64,000 nucleotides of DNA from CANIGN01 sp041391385 (GTDB lineage: Bacteria; Bdellovibrionota; UBA2428). Each line of letters begins with the position of its first letter. The stretch's first letter is position 1. The stretch spans positions 1-64,000 of the forward strand of contig JAWKOD010000002.1 of assembly GCA_041391385.1 (NCBI GenBank). The letters are read 5' to 3'. The notes beneath the pieces were generated by a model. The model did no database searches and was not told where the DNA came from. It saw only the letters and a program-made list of their open reading frames with translations. The position numbers were made by a program, and so were the translations under genes. Shown one piece after another: positions 17,299 to 26,060 of this stretch.

Positions 17299-18213
17299 TT
17301 AACCTTTAAGGGCTTCTGCTCCGCCCACAATTTCCATAAGTTCTGTTGTAATTGATGCCTGACGCACTCTGTTTGCGAGTAGGGTCAAGTCGCCAATCAT
17401 TTCTGATGCATTTTTTGTAGCGTTATCCATAGATGTCATTCGAGCTCCAAATTCAGAAGCAAGGGCATCTGCAAAACAACGATACATTTGAAGAACAACT
17501 TGTTTAGGTAAAAGACCCGCCAAGAGCTCTTCGCGACTGGGTTTAAATACATAATCCTTTGAAGCACTTTCTGCTTCTTCGCTTGCAGCTTCAACTGACA
17601 CTTCAAGAGGAAGTATCGTTCGATCACGAGCAATCAAAGAAATGGCGGATTTAAACTCTGTATAAACAAAGTCAATCTTATCCACTTTTCCTGTAACAAA
17701 ATCCTCAATCCAAGTTTTTGTAATACTCGCTACTCTTGTCTGAGTAAGTGGTTCTGACCAAAAACTTGGCACTAATTCAGCATGAATTCCACGCTTTCTC
17801 ATAGCCTCGGAAACTTTTCGACCCACACAAATAACTTTTACATCGTGAGTTTCTTTAAGTGTGGCAACATGACGAAACGCCATCTTGATGACGTTCGTAT
17901 TATAAGCTCCACAAAGTCCTTTGTCAGAACTAATTGCAACAACGTAAGCTCGAGGCTTTTCAGTTTCTTCTACGGCAGGCTTTTGACGAAGAAGCGGATG
18001 AATTAATTTTGATTCGCTTGTTTGATTTTTTTGTAGCTCTGACAAAATTCTGGAACTGAGCTCTTCTACTTTATCAGCAAAAGGTCGCGCTCCTGTTATC
18101 AGCTCTTGCGCTCGACGAAGCTTTGCAGCTGAAACCATTTTCATGGCTTTCGTAATTTGCTGCGTATTTTTAACGCTGCCAATTCTCCGTCTAATGTCTT
18201 TTAATGATGCCAC
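17299..18213 (-). CDS. atpG: ATP synthase gamma subunit AtpG
   Basis: The gamma subunit forms the rotating shaft. It has the N-terminal coiled-coil start (LKDIRRRIGSVKNTQQITKAMKMV split at normal positions), the central SSDKGLCGAYN motif and the C-terminal helix MTSMDNATKNASEMIGDL. At 304 residues it is slightly longer than the usual ~290, with a Glu/Ala/Ser-rich stretch near residues 210-220. It lies between atpA and atpD in the normal order. Confidence 0.97.
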   Translation of the reverse strand: MASLKDIRRRIGSVKNTQQITKAMKMVSAAKLRRAQELITGARPFADKVEELSSRILSELQKNQTSESKLIHPLLRQKPAVEETEKPRAYVVAISSDKGLCGAYNTNVIKMAFRHVATLKETHDVKVICVGRKVSEAMRKRGIHAELVPSFWSEPLTQTRVASITKTWIEDFVTGKVDKIDFVYTEFKSAISLIARDRTILPLEVSVEAASEEAESASKDYVFKPSREELLAGLLPKQVVLQMYRCFADALASEFGARMTSMDNATKNASEMIGDLTLLANRVRQASITTELMEIVGGAEALKG

Positions 18214-18248
18214 ATGTTCTCCTTAAGTAGTCTCCTTATATATAGACA

Positions 18249-19763
18249 CTAATTAACTGCAAATTGTTTGCTGAAATCCTCGAGTACTTTTTTTACAAGC
18301 GGCTCAGTTTTGTCGTCAATGGCTTGGCTTCCCTTAAGAGCTTCCATCAATTCACTTCCACGACTATCAACATATGCAAGAAGTTGTTCTTCAAAGTCTT
18401 TAACTTTGTTCACGGGAATTGCATCCAAGTAACCTTTCGTTACGGCGTAAATCACAATGACTTCTTTTTCTACATCCATAGGAACGTATTGACCTTGCTT
18501 TAAAACTTCTTGAAGTCTTAATCCACGGTTCAATTGCTTTTGTGTTGCAGGATCCAAGTCAGAGCCGAAAGCAGCAAAGGCCGCCAATTCTCTGAACTGC
18601 GCTAACTCAAGTCGAAGCGGACCAGCTACTTTTTTCATCGCTTTAATTTGAGCGTTACCACCCACACGAGAAACTGAAAGTCCCGCATTCACCGCTGGAC
18701 GTATACCCGCGTAAAACAAATCACTTTCTAGGAAAATTTGTCCATCCGTAATCGAAATTACGTTTGTAGGAATATATGCAGAAACGTCGCCCGCTTGTGT
18801 TTCAATAATCGGAAGTGCGGTCAAAGAACCGCCGCCCATTTCTTTACTCATTTTCGCAGCTCGCTCTAACAAACGAGAGTGAATGTAGAACACGTCTCCC
18901 GGATAAGCTTCGCGACCTGGAGGACGACGAAGAAGAAGTGAAAGCTGACGATAAGCTTGAGCTTGTTTCGTTAAGTCATCATAAATAATGAGAGCATGTT
19001 TGCCGTTATCTCGGTACCACTCGCCAATTGTTACTCCGGTGTAAGGAGCAATAAATTGTAGAGGAGCAGTTTCTGACGCTCCCGCCATAACGATAGTTGT
19101 ATATTCCATGGCGCCGTTAGCTCGTAACTTTTCCATTACCTGCGCAACGGTTGATTGTTTCTGTCCAATCGCTACATAAATACAATTAACGCCTTTGCCT
19201 TTTTGGTTAATAATCGTATCGATAGCAACAGCAGTTTTACCTGTTTGTCGGTCGCCAATGATCAACTCACGTTGACCGCGACCAATCGGAATAAGAGAGT
19301 CAATAATTTTGAGGCCTGTTTGAAGAGGTTCAGTCACTGGCTGTCTTTTGACAATGCCCGGTGCTTTTGTTTCTACAATTCGAGTCTCTGTAGAATTAAT
19401 CGGACCTTTTCCATCTACAGGAATTCCGAGAGCATTCACTACGCGTCCTGCGAGTTCGGCTCCAACTGGAACTTGTAAAATTTTTCCAGTTCTTTTAACA
19501 GTGTCGCCTTCTTTGACGCCTGTGTCTCTTCCGAAGATAGCAACACCCACGTTTCCTTCCTCTAAGTTAAGAGCAAGTCCGTAGAGTCCGCCTGGCATTT
19601 CGATCATTTCACCCGCCATACATCTGTCGAGTCCATGAACGCGAGCAACTCCGTCACCGATAGATATAACGGTTCCGGTTTCGTTTACTTCAAGTTTTGT
19701 ATCGAAGTCCTTGATTTGTTTTTTAATAATCGAACTGATTTCTTCAGCACGTAATTGTTCCAT
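18249..19763 (-). CDS. atpA: ATP synthase alpha subunit AtpA
   Basis: This is the non-catalytic nucleotide-binding F1 subunit, 504 residues. Motifs include the N-terminal EISSIIKKQIKDF helix, Walker A GDRQTGKTAVA, GQKQSTVAQV and the C-terminal Arg-finger region SVSRVGG. Length and sequence are typical. It starts three bases after atpH, consistent with one operon. Confidence 0.98.
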   Translation of the reverse strand: MEQLRAEEISSIIKKQIKDFDTKLEVNETGTVISIGDGVARVHGLDRCMAGEMIEMPGGLYGLALNLEEGNVGVAIFGRDTGVKEGDTVKRTGKILQVPVGAELAGRVVNALGIPVDGKGPINSTETRIVETKAPGIVKRQPVTEPLQTGLKIIDSLIPIGRGQRELIIGDRQTGKTAVAIDTIINQKGKGVNCIYVAIGQKQSTVAQVMEKLRANGAMEYTTIVMAGASETAPLQFIAPYTGVTIGEWYRDNGKHALIIYDDLTKQAQAYRQLSLLLRRPPGREAYPGDVFYIHSRLLERAAKMSKEMGGGSLTALPIIETQAGDVSAYIPTNVISITDGQIFLESDLFYAGIRPAVNAGLSVSRVGGNAQIKAMKKVAGPLRLELAQFRELAAFAAFGSDLDPATQKQLNRGLRLQEVLKQGQYVPMDVEKEVIVIYAVTKGYLDAIPVNKVKDFEEQLLAYVDSRGSELMEALKGSQAIDDKTEPLVKKVLEDFSKQFAVN

Positions 19764-19766
19764 TTG

Positions 19767-20348
19767 TTAAGCCTCTCCTTTTGAAGTCAGGTATTTTGCA
19801 CCTGCTTGCTCTGCCAAAAATTTATGTTTCATTTGAAACAGCACGCCCGCCAACGTTGCGTCTATGCTTTGTCCCATAAAATGCAATCGAATACCTGCTC
19901 CCAAATCGGGAACAATATCCACTGATGCTACGAACTTAGAAGAAAACTCTTTCTCTAAACTTGAAAGAATTTTTGTCTGTTGTGTTTCTGTAAGCGGTAA
20001 GGCCGTTTCTATTTTGACGGAACTAATTCCATCACGGCTCATGATTTTTCCTTTGAAAGCTTCGCAGATAGAACCCAATATAGAAATTCTTCCGCTCTCT
20101 AAAAGAAGCAATAAAAAGTTTTGAAGGTGTTTTGAGAATCCAGATTTTGACGCCAACTCTGTCAAAACTTTTTTCTTATCATCAAACGCAAAAGCGGGAT
20201 TTGAAAAAAGCTTTTGAAGATCGTCACTTGAAAGATAAAGTGCAACAAACTTTTCAAAAGAAGCTAGCTCTTCTGTTGCGCGCTCGGGACCCACTGCTTC
20301 CCACAAAGCATTGGCATATCTCTTTACTGCAATATCAGCATTGCTCAT
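19767..20348 (-). CDS. atpH: ATP synthase delta subunit AtpH
   Basis: The 193-residue delta subunit caps F1 and binds the b/b' stalk. The N-terminal helical domain (AVKRYANALWEAV) and the C-terminal segment (DIVPDLGAGIRLHFMGQSIDATLAG, like the family GGIxIrxgdxxxDxSv region) are both recognisable. Its ATG overlaps the last base of atpF, and the alpha gene follows three bases later. Confidence 0.93.
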   Translation of the reverse strand: MSNADIAVKRYANALWEAVGPERATEELASFEKFVALYLSSDDLQKLFSNPAFAFDDKKKVLTELASKSGFSKHLQNFLLLLLESGRISILGSICEAFKGKIMSRDGISSVKIETALPLTETQQTKILSSLEKEFSSKFVASVDIVPDLGAGIRLHFMGQSIDATLAGVLFQMKHKFLAEQAGAKYLTSKGEA

Positions 20349-20908
20349 TACGCGTTCCCTCCTTGAGGATGGCCCAGATTATTTACTTGAGTTTCTTTTG
20401 ATAAAGCCGCTGATTGATTAATGAATCCTTCAATAAGTCTTTCGTGGAGTTTTTGCTGGGGGTTTTCTGACTCAAACTCATTTCGTGTCTGTGAAATGAT
20501 TGCATCGAGCAACTCTGCTCTTAACTTTTCAAACATTTCTGCAAACTCTGCAGATACTGCTCGGTCTGAGTCTTCTTTAATTCTATCCGCGCTTAACTTT
20601 GCTTCATCAACAAGTCGCGCTGCCAAAAGCTTGCCTTCTTCTTCTACTTTTTGAATGAGTGCTTTTTTTTCGCTTTCAATGTCAGCTAAATATTTTCTAG
20701 ATAATTCGATCTCTTGAGTGATTTTCTTCAACTCTTCTCTCGTCTCAACAAGATCACTGCGAAGCTTTTGACTTCGTGATTTAAAAGTTTCAGCAATGCC
20801 CTTACGTGCAAAAAGCAAAACTGCCAAAACAACAACGCCTACGTTCATCAAAGAAAAAAATTCTTGAATGCCCGGAGCTGTAACAATGTGTTCAATCGGT
20901 CCAGACAT
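20348..20908 (-). CDS. atpF: ATP synthase b subunit AtpF
   Basis: This 186-residue stator protein has one N-terminal membrane helix (about residues 14-32, NVGVVVLAVLLFARKGI) followed by a long charged coiled coil to the end. With the b' gene just upstream it forms the heterodimeric peripheral stalk. It overlaps atpH by one base. Low sequence conservation is normal for b, so its identity rests on the pattern and the operon. Confidence 0.9.
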   Translation of the reverse strand: MSGPIEHIVTAPGIQEFFSLMNVGVVVLAVLLFARKGIAETFKSRSQKLRSDLVETREELKKITQEIELSRKYLADIESEKKALIQKVEEEGKLLAARLVDEAKLSADRIKEDSDRAVSAEFAEMFEKLRAELLDAIISQTRNEFESENPQQKLHERLIEGFINQSAALSKETQVNNLGHPQGGNA

Positions 20909-20910
20909 TT

Positions 20911-21393
20911 TTAAACTTCCTTCCTTGTTGCGCGATCTTTGACACTACTTTCGCCTAAAAGTTTTGCAACTAAGTCGTCTTTCAATTCAGAGCTTGCTCG
21001 ATCAAGTTTTTGTCTTTCGCCTTGAACTCGTTTTTCAACATTGTCGCGAGCCTGCTTTACTTTTTCTGCAAACACTTCGCGCGCATCCGAAAGAATTTTT
21101 CTTTGTTCGTTTACAGCGCTGTTACGCAACTCTGCAAACTTTTGACTGGCCTCTACTTGTGCTTGTCTTCGTTCAGCCGACAACTTTTCAGTTATTTCTG
21201 TAAGCTCGACTCTTATTTTAGAAATCTCTTCTTGCCGACCGGCCGTTCTTTTCTCTCTTTCAACAAGGAGATTGGAAAGCGGTCGAGTAAGAAGTGCGGA
21301 AGCACTAAAATAAGTCAGCCCGAAGAAGGCAAACATGATGAAAAAAGTGTCATTAACCCCTAGTTGGGTCAGTAGGGAGGTAATTTGTCCCAT
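20911..21393 (-). CDS. atpF': ATP synthase b' subunit
   Basis: The product is 160 residues from the ATG at 21393, which has AAAGAAG upstream. A longer frame to 21468 would start within the upstream gap and lacks a good site. It has one membrane helix (about 17-37, FFIMFAFFGLTYFSASALLT) and then the conserved PLSNLLVEREKR start of the coiled coil. Paired b and b' subunits occur in alphaproteobacteria, cyanobacteria and several deltaproteobacterial groups. It is first in the F1/stator block. Confidence 0.87.
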   Translation of the reverse strand: MGQITSLLTQLGVNDTFFIMFAFFGLTYFSASALLTRPLSNLLVEREKRTAGRQEEISKIRVELTEITEKLSAERRQAQVEASQKFAELRNSAVNEQRKILSDAREVFAEKVKQARDNVEKRVQGERQKLDRASSELKDDLVAKLLGESSVKDRATRKEV

Positions 21394-21467
21394 ATGTGCT
21401 TCTTTTGAAGTCAAATGAGCGACGTTTGTCGAGAGTAAAAACAACTGCTTGCAATTTAGGCAAAGCA

Positions 21468-21498
21468 AAAGCCCCCAAGAGTCAAAAGTCTGGGCTTT
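21468..21498 (-). terminator. Terminator after parB
   Basis: Read on the minus strand just after the parB stop, AAAGCCC-AGA and its partner in TCT-GGGGGCTTT pair around a short loop and are followed by TTTTGCTTTG. This has the form of a rho-independent terminator and would separate the parAB unit from the ATP synthase genes. The stem has a small bulge. Confidence 0.5.
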
Positions 21499-21501
21499 AT
21501 A

Positions 21502-22611
21502 CTAGGTGCTTCTGGCAGTTCGCAACTGATGTACAAGACGATGAAGTGAGTCTTCATTTGAGTAATAAAGCTCAATAACCCCACCCTTGGTGTTGCCTCG
21601 AAGTACCGCCTTTGTTCCAAAAATACCGCGCAGATCTTCTTCCATCGCCAACATTTCAGCACTTTTTGCTGGTTGAGCTTCCTTTGTGGTCCCATCTCCG
21701 CTTTGAACAGGAGCTGAGGCGTTCGCTTGGGGCTGTGAAACAGCTGGCCCCTGAGTTTTAATGCGAACTCTGCTCTCTACTTCACGAACAGTAAGCCCTT
21801 CTGCCACGATTTGCTGAGCAAAAAGGGTTATTTCCTCTTCTTTTTCTAAGGCAAGAAGTGCTCGTCCATGACCCTCTGTAATTTTTGACTGAACAATAAG
21901 GTCTTTTACTTCGCGTGGGAGCTTTTGAAGCCTGAGAGTATTTGCTACAGACACTCGAGAGACACCTAACTTTTTAGCGAGCTCATCTTGTGTAAAATTG
22001 TAGTTTTTGAGTATTTTGGAATAGGCCTCAGACAATTCCACGGGATTTAGCTCAACTCTTTGAATATTCTCGATCACGCTCGCTAAATCAGCCTTGGCAG
22101 AATTGTCAGCTTTCTCAAATTCCTCTCGGATAATCACCGGTATTTCGGTCATTCCGAGCATTTTGCAAGCTCTCCATCTACGCTCTCCAGCCACAATTTG
22201 ATAACTTTGATCAGGTAGGGTGCGAACAATGATTGGTTGAATAAGCCCCTGTTCGCATATACTTTCTGCAAGCTCCTGAATTTTAGCATCTACAAAATGC
22301 TGCCTTGGCTGGTCCTCATTTGCTGATACCTTTTCAATATCGACATTCAGTATTTGGTACCCAGGTACAGCTGTATTTTGCTCTATTTTTTTCTCTACCG
22401 GCGCTGACTCAGTAACAACAGATTTTGCCTCTGGAGGAATCGCAACCGAAGCAACACTTTTGACGCTTTGAGTTGGCTGAGATGCTGAAACAAATGGTGA
22501 CTCATCATCGCCGCCCAAAAGTGCAGCCAAACCTCGACCAAGTCCTTTTTTAGGTTCCGTTTTTGGAGCTGTAGCAGCTGGAGTTTTTGGAGTGTTAGAA
22601 TTGTTATCCAT
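21502..22611 (-). CDS. parB: Chromosome partition protein ParB
   Basis: ParB is a CTP-dependent DNA clamp that loads at parS and spreads. The 369-residue product begins with a low-complexity tail containing KKGLGRGLAALLGG, the ParA-contacting basic patch. It has the CTP-binding boxes AGERRWRACK and ENIQRVELNP, a helix-turn-helix (TQDELAKKLGVSRVSVANTL) and a C-terminal dimer domain (GGVIELYYSNEDSLHRLV). Its ATG overlaps the parA stop as TAATG, so translation is coupled. Three parS sites lie 1.5-2 kb upstream. Confidence 0.97.
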   Translation of the reverse strand: MDNNSNTPKTPAATAPKTEPKKGLGRGLAALLGGDDESPFVSASQPTQSVKSVASVAIPPEAKSVVTESAPVEKKIEQNTAVPGYQILNVDIEKVSANEDQPRQHFVDAKIQELAESICEQGLIQPIIVRTLPDQSYQIVAGERRWRACKMLGMTEIPVIIREEFEKADNSAKADLASVIENIQRVELNPVELSEAYSKILKNYNFTQDELAKKLGVSRVSVANTLRLQKLPREVKDLIVQSKITEGHGRALLALEKEEEITLFAQQIVAEGLTVREVESRVRIKTQGPAVSQPQANASAPVQSGDGTTKEAQPAKSAEMLAMEEDLRGIFGTKAVLRGNTKGGVIELYYSNEDSLHRLVHQLRTARST

Positions 22612-23513
22612 TAGTTTGCGCCTTCATTTTGTTTTGTTTGAGTTAGGGGTTGAATAGGGGGAAGTTCAATGGGCTTTTGAACCTTTGCAAAGCGATCCAT
22701 TGGATCTGGTGGCAAGAACGGTTGCTCTGGTTCTAATTCCATCTCTTCTCCGGTGTGATTAAAGATCACCTCTCTTGCGACATTCATATAGGCACGTGAC
22801 CCCAAACAAGTAGGATCATAAACTACACCCGGTATTCCATGAGATGTACTCTCTGAAAGACGAATTCTGCGAGGAACAAGTGTTTTAAAGAGTTTTTCTC
22901 CGACAAATTCTTTTACTTCGTTCATAACCTGCTTTGAAAGGTTAGATCTTGAGTCAAACATCGTTAAAAGAATGCCCTCTAGGTCGAGATTAGCGTTTAG
23001 GTGCTTTTTAACAATATTTGCCGTCTTCATGATGCTCGTAAGTCCCTGCATAGAGAAAAACTCAGCCTGCATAGGAATTAGATAGGAATTACTTGCGGAA
23101 AGAGCGTTTACAGTAAGAAGCCCAAGTGAAGGTGGGCAATCTATAAGGACATAATCATAATCTTCTAGGCCACTAGAAATTGACTCCTTGAGTCGAAACT
23201 CCCTGCCAACCACACTCACGAGCTCTACCTCAGCTCCAGCCAGGTTAGAATCAGCCCCAACGGCCATTAACTTCTCCAATGTAGTGGGGATAGCATTATC
23301 AATAAGTCGCCCCTCTTCAGCTAGGGAGAAATAGGTGCTTTTTTGCTTAAGCAAATCCCTAGGCAAATTAAGCCCAGCTGTCATATTCCCCTGGGGGTCT
23401 AGGTCAACTATCAAGGTCTTCTTATTCAAAAGAGCCAAAGACGCGCCCAAATTAATCACTGTTGTTGTTTTACCGACTCCACCCTTTTGATTTATTACTG
23501 ATATGACCTTCAT
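22611..23513 (-). CDS. parA: Chromosome partition ATPase ParA
   Basis: ParA is the Walker-type ATPase that moves ParB-parS complexes after replication. The 300-residue product has the deviant Walker A KGGVGKTT (residues 10-17), DPQGNMT, DYDYVLIDCPPSLGLLT and a C-terminal tail rich in Pro/Glu. The tail (about the last 35 residues) is longer than in minimal ParA proteins. It is followed directly by parB and preceded by a 101-base gap after rsmG, AT-rich in part, that may hold a promoter. Confidence 0.97.
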   Translation of the reverse strand: MKVISVINQKGGVGKTTTVINLGASLALLNKKTLIVDLDPQGNMTAGLNLPRDLLKQKSTYFSLAEEGRLIDNAIPTTLEKLMAVGADSNLAGAEVELVSVVGREFRLKESISSGLEDYDYVLIDCPPSLGLLTVNALSASNSYLIPMQAEFFSMQGLTSIMKTANIVKKHLNANLDLEGILLTMFDSRSNLSKQVMNEVKEFVGEKLFKTLVPRRIRLSESTSHGIPGVVYDPTCLGSRAYMNVAREVIFNHTGEEMELEPEQPFLPPDPMDRFAKVQKPIELPPIQPLTQTKQNEGAN

Positions 23514-23614
23514 AGATTTACTATAGAACAGTTTTAAAATTGCGAAATACTCTAACGATTATTTATATCTTTTTTTTTCTAAATTATTCTTTACTACGCC
23601 CGCGCTTCGCCTCG

Positions 23615-24175
23615 TTAGCTTATTTGCCTCAGCGAGTAGGCATCCCGCGTCTTTTCAATCTCTCCTTCTTGGTATTTCACAGATTCTTTTTCGAAGACAA
23701 AGAGAGGAATCTTTAAACCTGAAGCTTCATAGCACTCCTCGAGTGTCTTGTTAGAACTAAACGCCCTACTCCCAAGGCATATTGCGGATACGTTTGGCTC
23801 TATCAACAGCAACTCCTCTAATTTTAAATCCTCTAAGCGCTTGTGAATAACCTTGGCTCTTTGGTGAGTAGAAAAATAGAGCCTAAGAAAGCCCGTCGCC
23901 TTTTTATCTGGCTCAAGAAGAACCAGTTTTCTATTTGCTGCGCTCCTTAACCATGCATAGCCAAAGACTCCCGCCCCCGCACCTACATCAACCATAAGGG
24001 TAAAGGGCTGAAGACTCTCTCTTGTGGCCTTAATTGCCTTAAGTGATTCAGAGACAAGTGTTTCACATGAAACATTTCCAATGAGGCGATGTGTTTTATT
24101 GTATTCCTTTAGTGCTGCACAAAAAGAGTCTACATCTGTGTCCGAGTTATTGTTACTTTGTTTCATGTGAAACAT
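23615..24175 (-). CDS. rsmG: 16S rRNA (guanine-527-N7) methyltransferase RsmG
   Basis: RsmG methylates G527 of 16S rRNA with S-adenosylmethionine. The 186-residue product has a divergent motif I (MVDVGAGAGVFGY in place of the usual DIGSGAGFPG), an acidic strand end LVLLEPDKKATGFL and SRAFSS near the C-terminus. It is slightly short for the family (~210). The gene overlaps mnmG by 23 bases in the classic gidA-gidB order. The overlap contains a parS site, and the codons ATG TTT CAC ATG at the start lie inside it. A second ATG nine bases later is an alternative start. Confidence 0.88.
   Translation of the reverse strand: MFHMKQSNNNSDTDVDSFCAALKEYNKTHRLIGNVSCETLVSESLKAIKATRESLQPFTLMVDVGAGAGVFGYAWLRSAANRKLVLLEPDKKATGFLRLYFSTHQRAKVIHKRLEDLKLEELLLIEPNVSAICLGSRAFSSNKTLEECYEASGLKIPLFVFEKESVKYQEGEIEKTRDAYSLRQIS
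24059..24074. promoter_or_regulatory. parS: parS site A (ParB binding)
   Basis: TGTTTCACATGAAACA differs from the common parS consensus TGTTTCACGTGAAACA at one central base. It lies within rsmG and encodes part of NVSCETL. It has the same 16 bases as site B on the opposite strand. Confidence 0.85.
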
Positions 24176-25997
24176 CTCTAGTTAGGCCCTGTATACCACG
24201 CGACCTAGCCGCTGCCTTTGCGATTAGCAAAACGGCCGTGGGGGGCATTCCGCTAATCTCAGAAAGCTCATGCACGGTGGCTGGCTTGGCAAGTTTGTAC
24301 TTTTCTACAACCTCCCTGGAGAGGGAGGGAACAAGGTCTATGTTAAAGTTGGGATCTAAAGAAGAGGCCTTGAGTTTTGCCAGAGCGCTAAGCTCCAACT
24401 CCTGCCTACCAAGATAACCCTCATACTTAGCCTCAACCTCAAGTATCTCAACAGCCCTATCCGACACAGAAATATTCTGCCCCAGACTCTCCCAAGTAAC
24501 CTCAGGCCGCTTGAGATATTCCATCATGCTAATGACCTTGTCTTTATTAACTCGAATACGATGCGACTCTAGGTGCTTTCTTCCCTTGTCTATCTCAGAA
24601 CATAGCTCTTCGTAATGTTTCACGTGAAACTCGCTCACTACGCCCAAAGATACGCCAAGGCCGATAAGCCTCTCCATGGCATTGTCTTCCCTCAAAAGAA
24701 GGCGGTATTCCGAGCGGCTAGTAAACATCCTATAAGGTTCGGCCGTACCCTTAGCCGTCAAATCATCAACAAGAGTTTCCATATAACTTCTAGAACGATC
24801 CGGCTTAAGCATGGGCTTATCCTTAAGAAAGAGAGAAACGTTAAGCCCCGCCCACAACCCCTGAGAGGCTGCCTCTTCATAGCCGGAAGTTCTATTGACT
24901 TGCCCCGCGAAGAAAAGCCCTTGAGCGTTCTTTGACATAAACGAAGGCATTAAATCAGTGGGATCAATGGTGTCGTACTCTACGGCATAGCCCGGTCGCA
25001 GCAGCTCAACAGCTTCAAGCCCGGCTATTGTTCTAAAGAATTCTAGCTGTGTATCTGGCGGCAAACTTGTACTCATCCCATTGGGATAAATCGAAATCGT
25101 ATCTAGTCCCTCTGGCTCAAGAAATATCTGATGCCTTGACCTGTCAGCAAAACGTTTAACCTTATCCTCTATGCTCGGACAATAGCGTGGCCCTAGGCCA
25201 ACGATGTCGCCCGAGAAAAGAGGACTCTTGTGAAAGTTCGCGCGAATCACGTCGTGAGTTCGCTCATTTGTATAGGTCATATAACAAGAGAGCTGCGGAA
25301 GTTTCTCCCTTGGCTCTCTCCAAGAAAAACGCCTAAGCTCAGGATCGCCCCACTGTTTTTCTAAATTTTCAAAATTAATAGTTTTTGCATTTAGCCGTGC
25401 GGGAGTTCCAGTCTTAAGACGTGTCAACTTATGGCCAATGTCCATTATCGACTGGCTCAGCTGTTTTGACGCAGCGTCACCGACACGCCCCCCTTCTTTT
25501 CTGTCATCACCACAAAACATTAGGCCTCGCATAAAGGTTCCGGTTGTAACGACAATTGCACGACACTCAATTTCTTCTGCCGTTGCCGTGCGAAGAATCC
25601 ACTTTGTGCGAACATTTTTCATGGACTGAACTTCAGCCTGGAGAATAGTGAGCCCCTGAACCGAGCGAACCTCATCTGCCATTGTGCGAACATATCTGTC
25701 CTTGTCGCATTGAATCCTTGTGGAGCGTACTGCGGGTCCTCTGTTCATATTAAGTCGTCTAGACTGGATTCCAGCGCTATCTGCAACAAAACCCATGAGT
25801 CCACCAAGGGCGTCGACTTCGGCAACTAAATGACTCTTTGCCACTCCGCCAATTGCTGGGTTACAAGACATTGCCCCCAATTTTTTGACATCCATACTGA
25901 CGAGTGCCACCGAATGACCCGACGCAGCAATTGCGCGTGCGGCCTCGATACCGGCATGGCCTCCGCCAATAACTACAGCGTCAAAAGTTTGTGACAT
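24153..25997 (-). CDS. mnmG: tRNA uridine-5-carboxymethylaminomethyl modification enzyme MnmG
   Basis: MnmG (GidA) works with MnmE to modify wobble U34 of several tRNAs, using FAD, NADH and methylene-tetrahydrofolate. The 614-residue product has the FAD-binding GGGHAGIEAA at the N-terminus, the conserved CNPAIGGVAKSHLV motif with its Cys, TGTFMRGLMF, GLGPRYCPSIEDKV and the helical C-terminal domain ending in IQGLTRDVSHETK. Its last codons overlap rsmG and carry parS site B; site C lies further inside the gene. mnmE is just downstream of the adjacent HNH-like gene's locus. Confidence 0.97.
   Translation of the reverse strand: MSQTFDAVVIGGGHAGIEAARAIAASGHSVALVSMDVKKLGAMSCNPAIGGVAKSHLVAEVDALGGLMGFVADSAGIQSRRLNMNRGPAVRSTRIQCDKDRYVRTMADEVRSVQGLTILQAEVQSMKNVRTKWILRTATAEEIECRAIVVTTGTFMRGLMFCGDDRKEGGRVGDAASKQLSQSIMDIGHKLTRLKTGTPARLNAKTINFENLEKQWGDPELRRFSWREPREKLPQLSCYMTYTNERTHDVIRANFHKSPLFSGDIVGLGPRYCPSIEDKVKRFADRSRHQIFLEPEGLDTISIYPNGMSTSLPPDTQLEFFRTIAGLEAVELLRPGYAVEYDTIDPTDLMPSFMSKNAQGLFFAGQVNRTSGYEEAASQGLWAGLNVSLFLKDKPMLKPDRSRSYMETLVDDLTAKGTAEPYRMFTSRSEYRLLLREDNAMERLIGLGVSLGVVSEFHVKHYEELCSEIDKGRKHLESHRIRVNKDKVISMMEYLKRPEVTWESLGQNISVSDRAVEILEVEAKYEGYLGRQELELSALAKLKASSLDPNFNIDLVPSLSREVVEKYKLAKPATVHELSEISGMPPTAVLLIAKAAARSRGIQGLTRDVSHETK
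24159..24174. promoter_or_regulatory. parS: parS site B, in the mnmG/rsmG overlap
   Basis: TGTTTCATGTGAAACA (the complement reads TGTTTCACATGAAACA) matches the parS consensus at 15 of 16 positions. It falls in the 23-base overlap where the end of mnmG (VSHET) and the start of rsmG (MFHMK) are read in different frames. Confidence 0.88.
24616..24631. promoter_or_regulatory. parS: parS site C (ParB binding)
   Basis: TGTTTCACGTGAAACT matches the parS consensus at 15 of 16 bases and has the perfect core TTTCACGTGAAA. It lies within mnmG, encoding EFHVKH, about 8.6 kb left of oriC. Confidence 0.92.
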
Positions 25998-26060
25998 TCA
26001 TAGGTTCTCTCAAATTTGAGAGAATATGACAATTAAACAATTTTTACTAAAATAGTGGTC

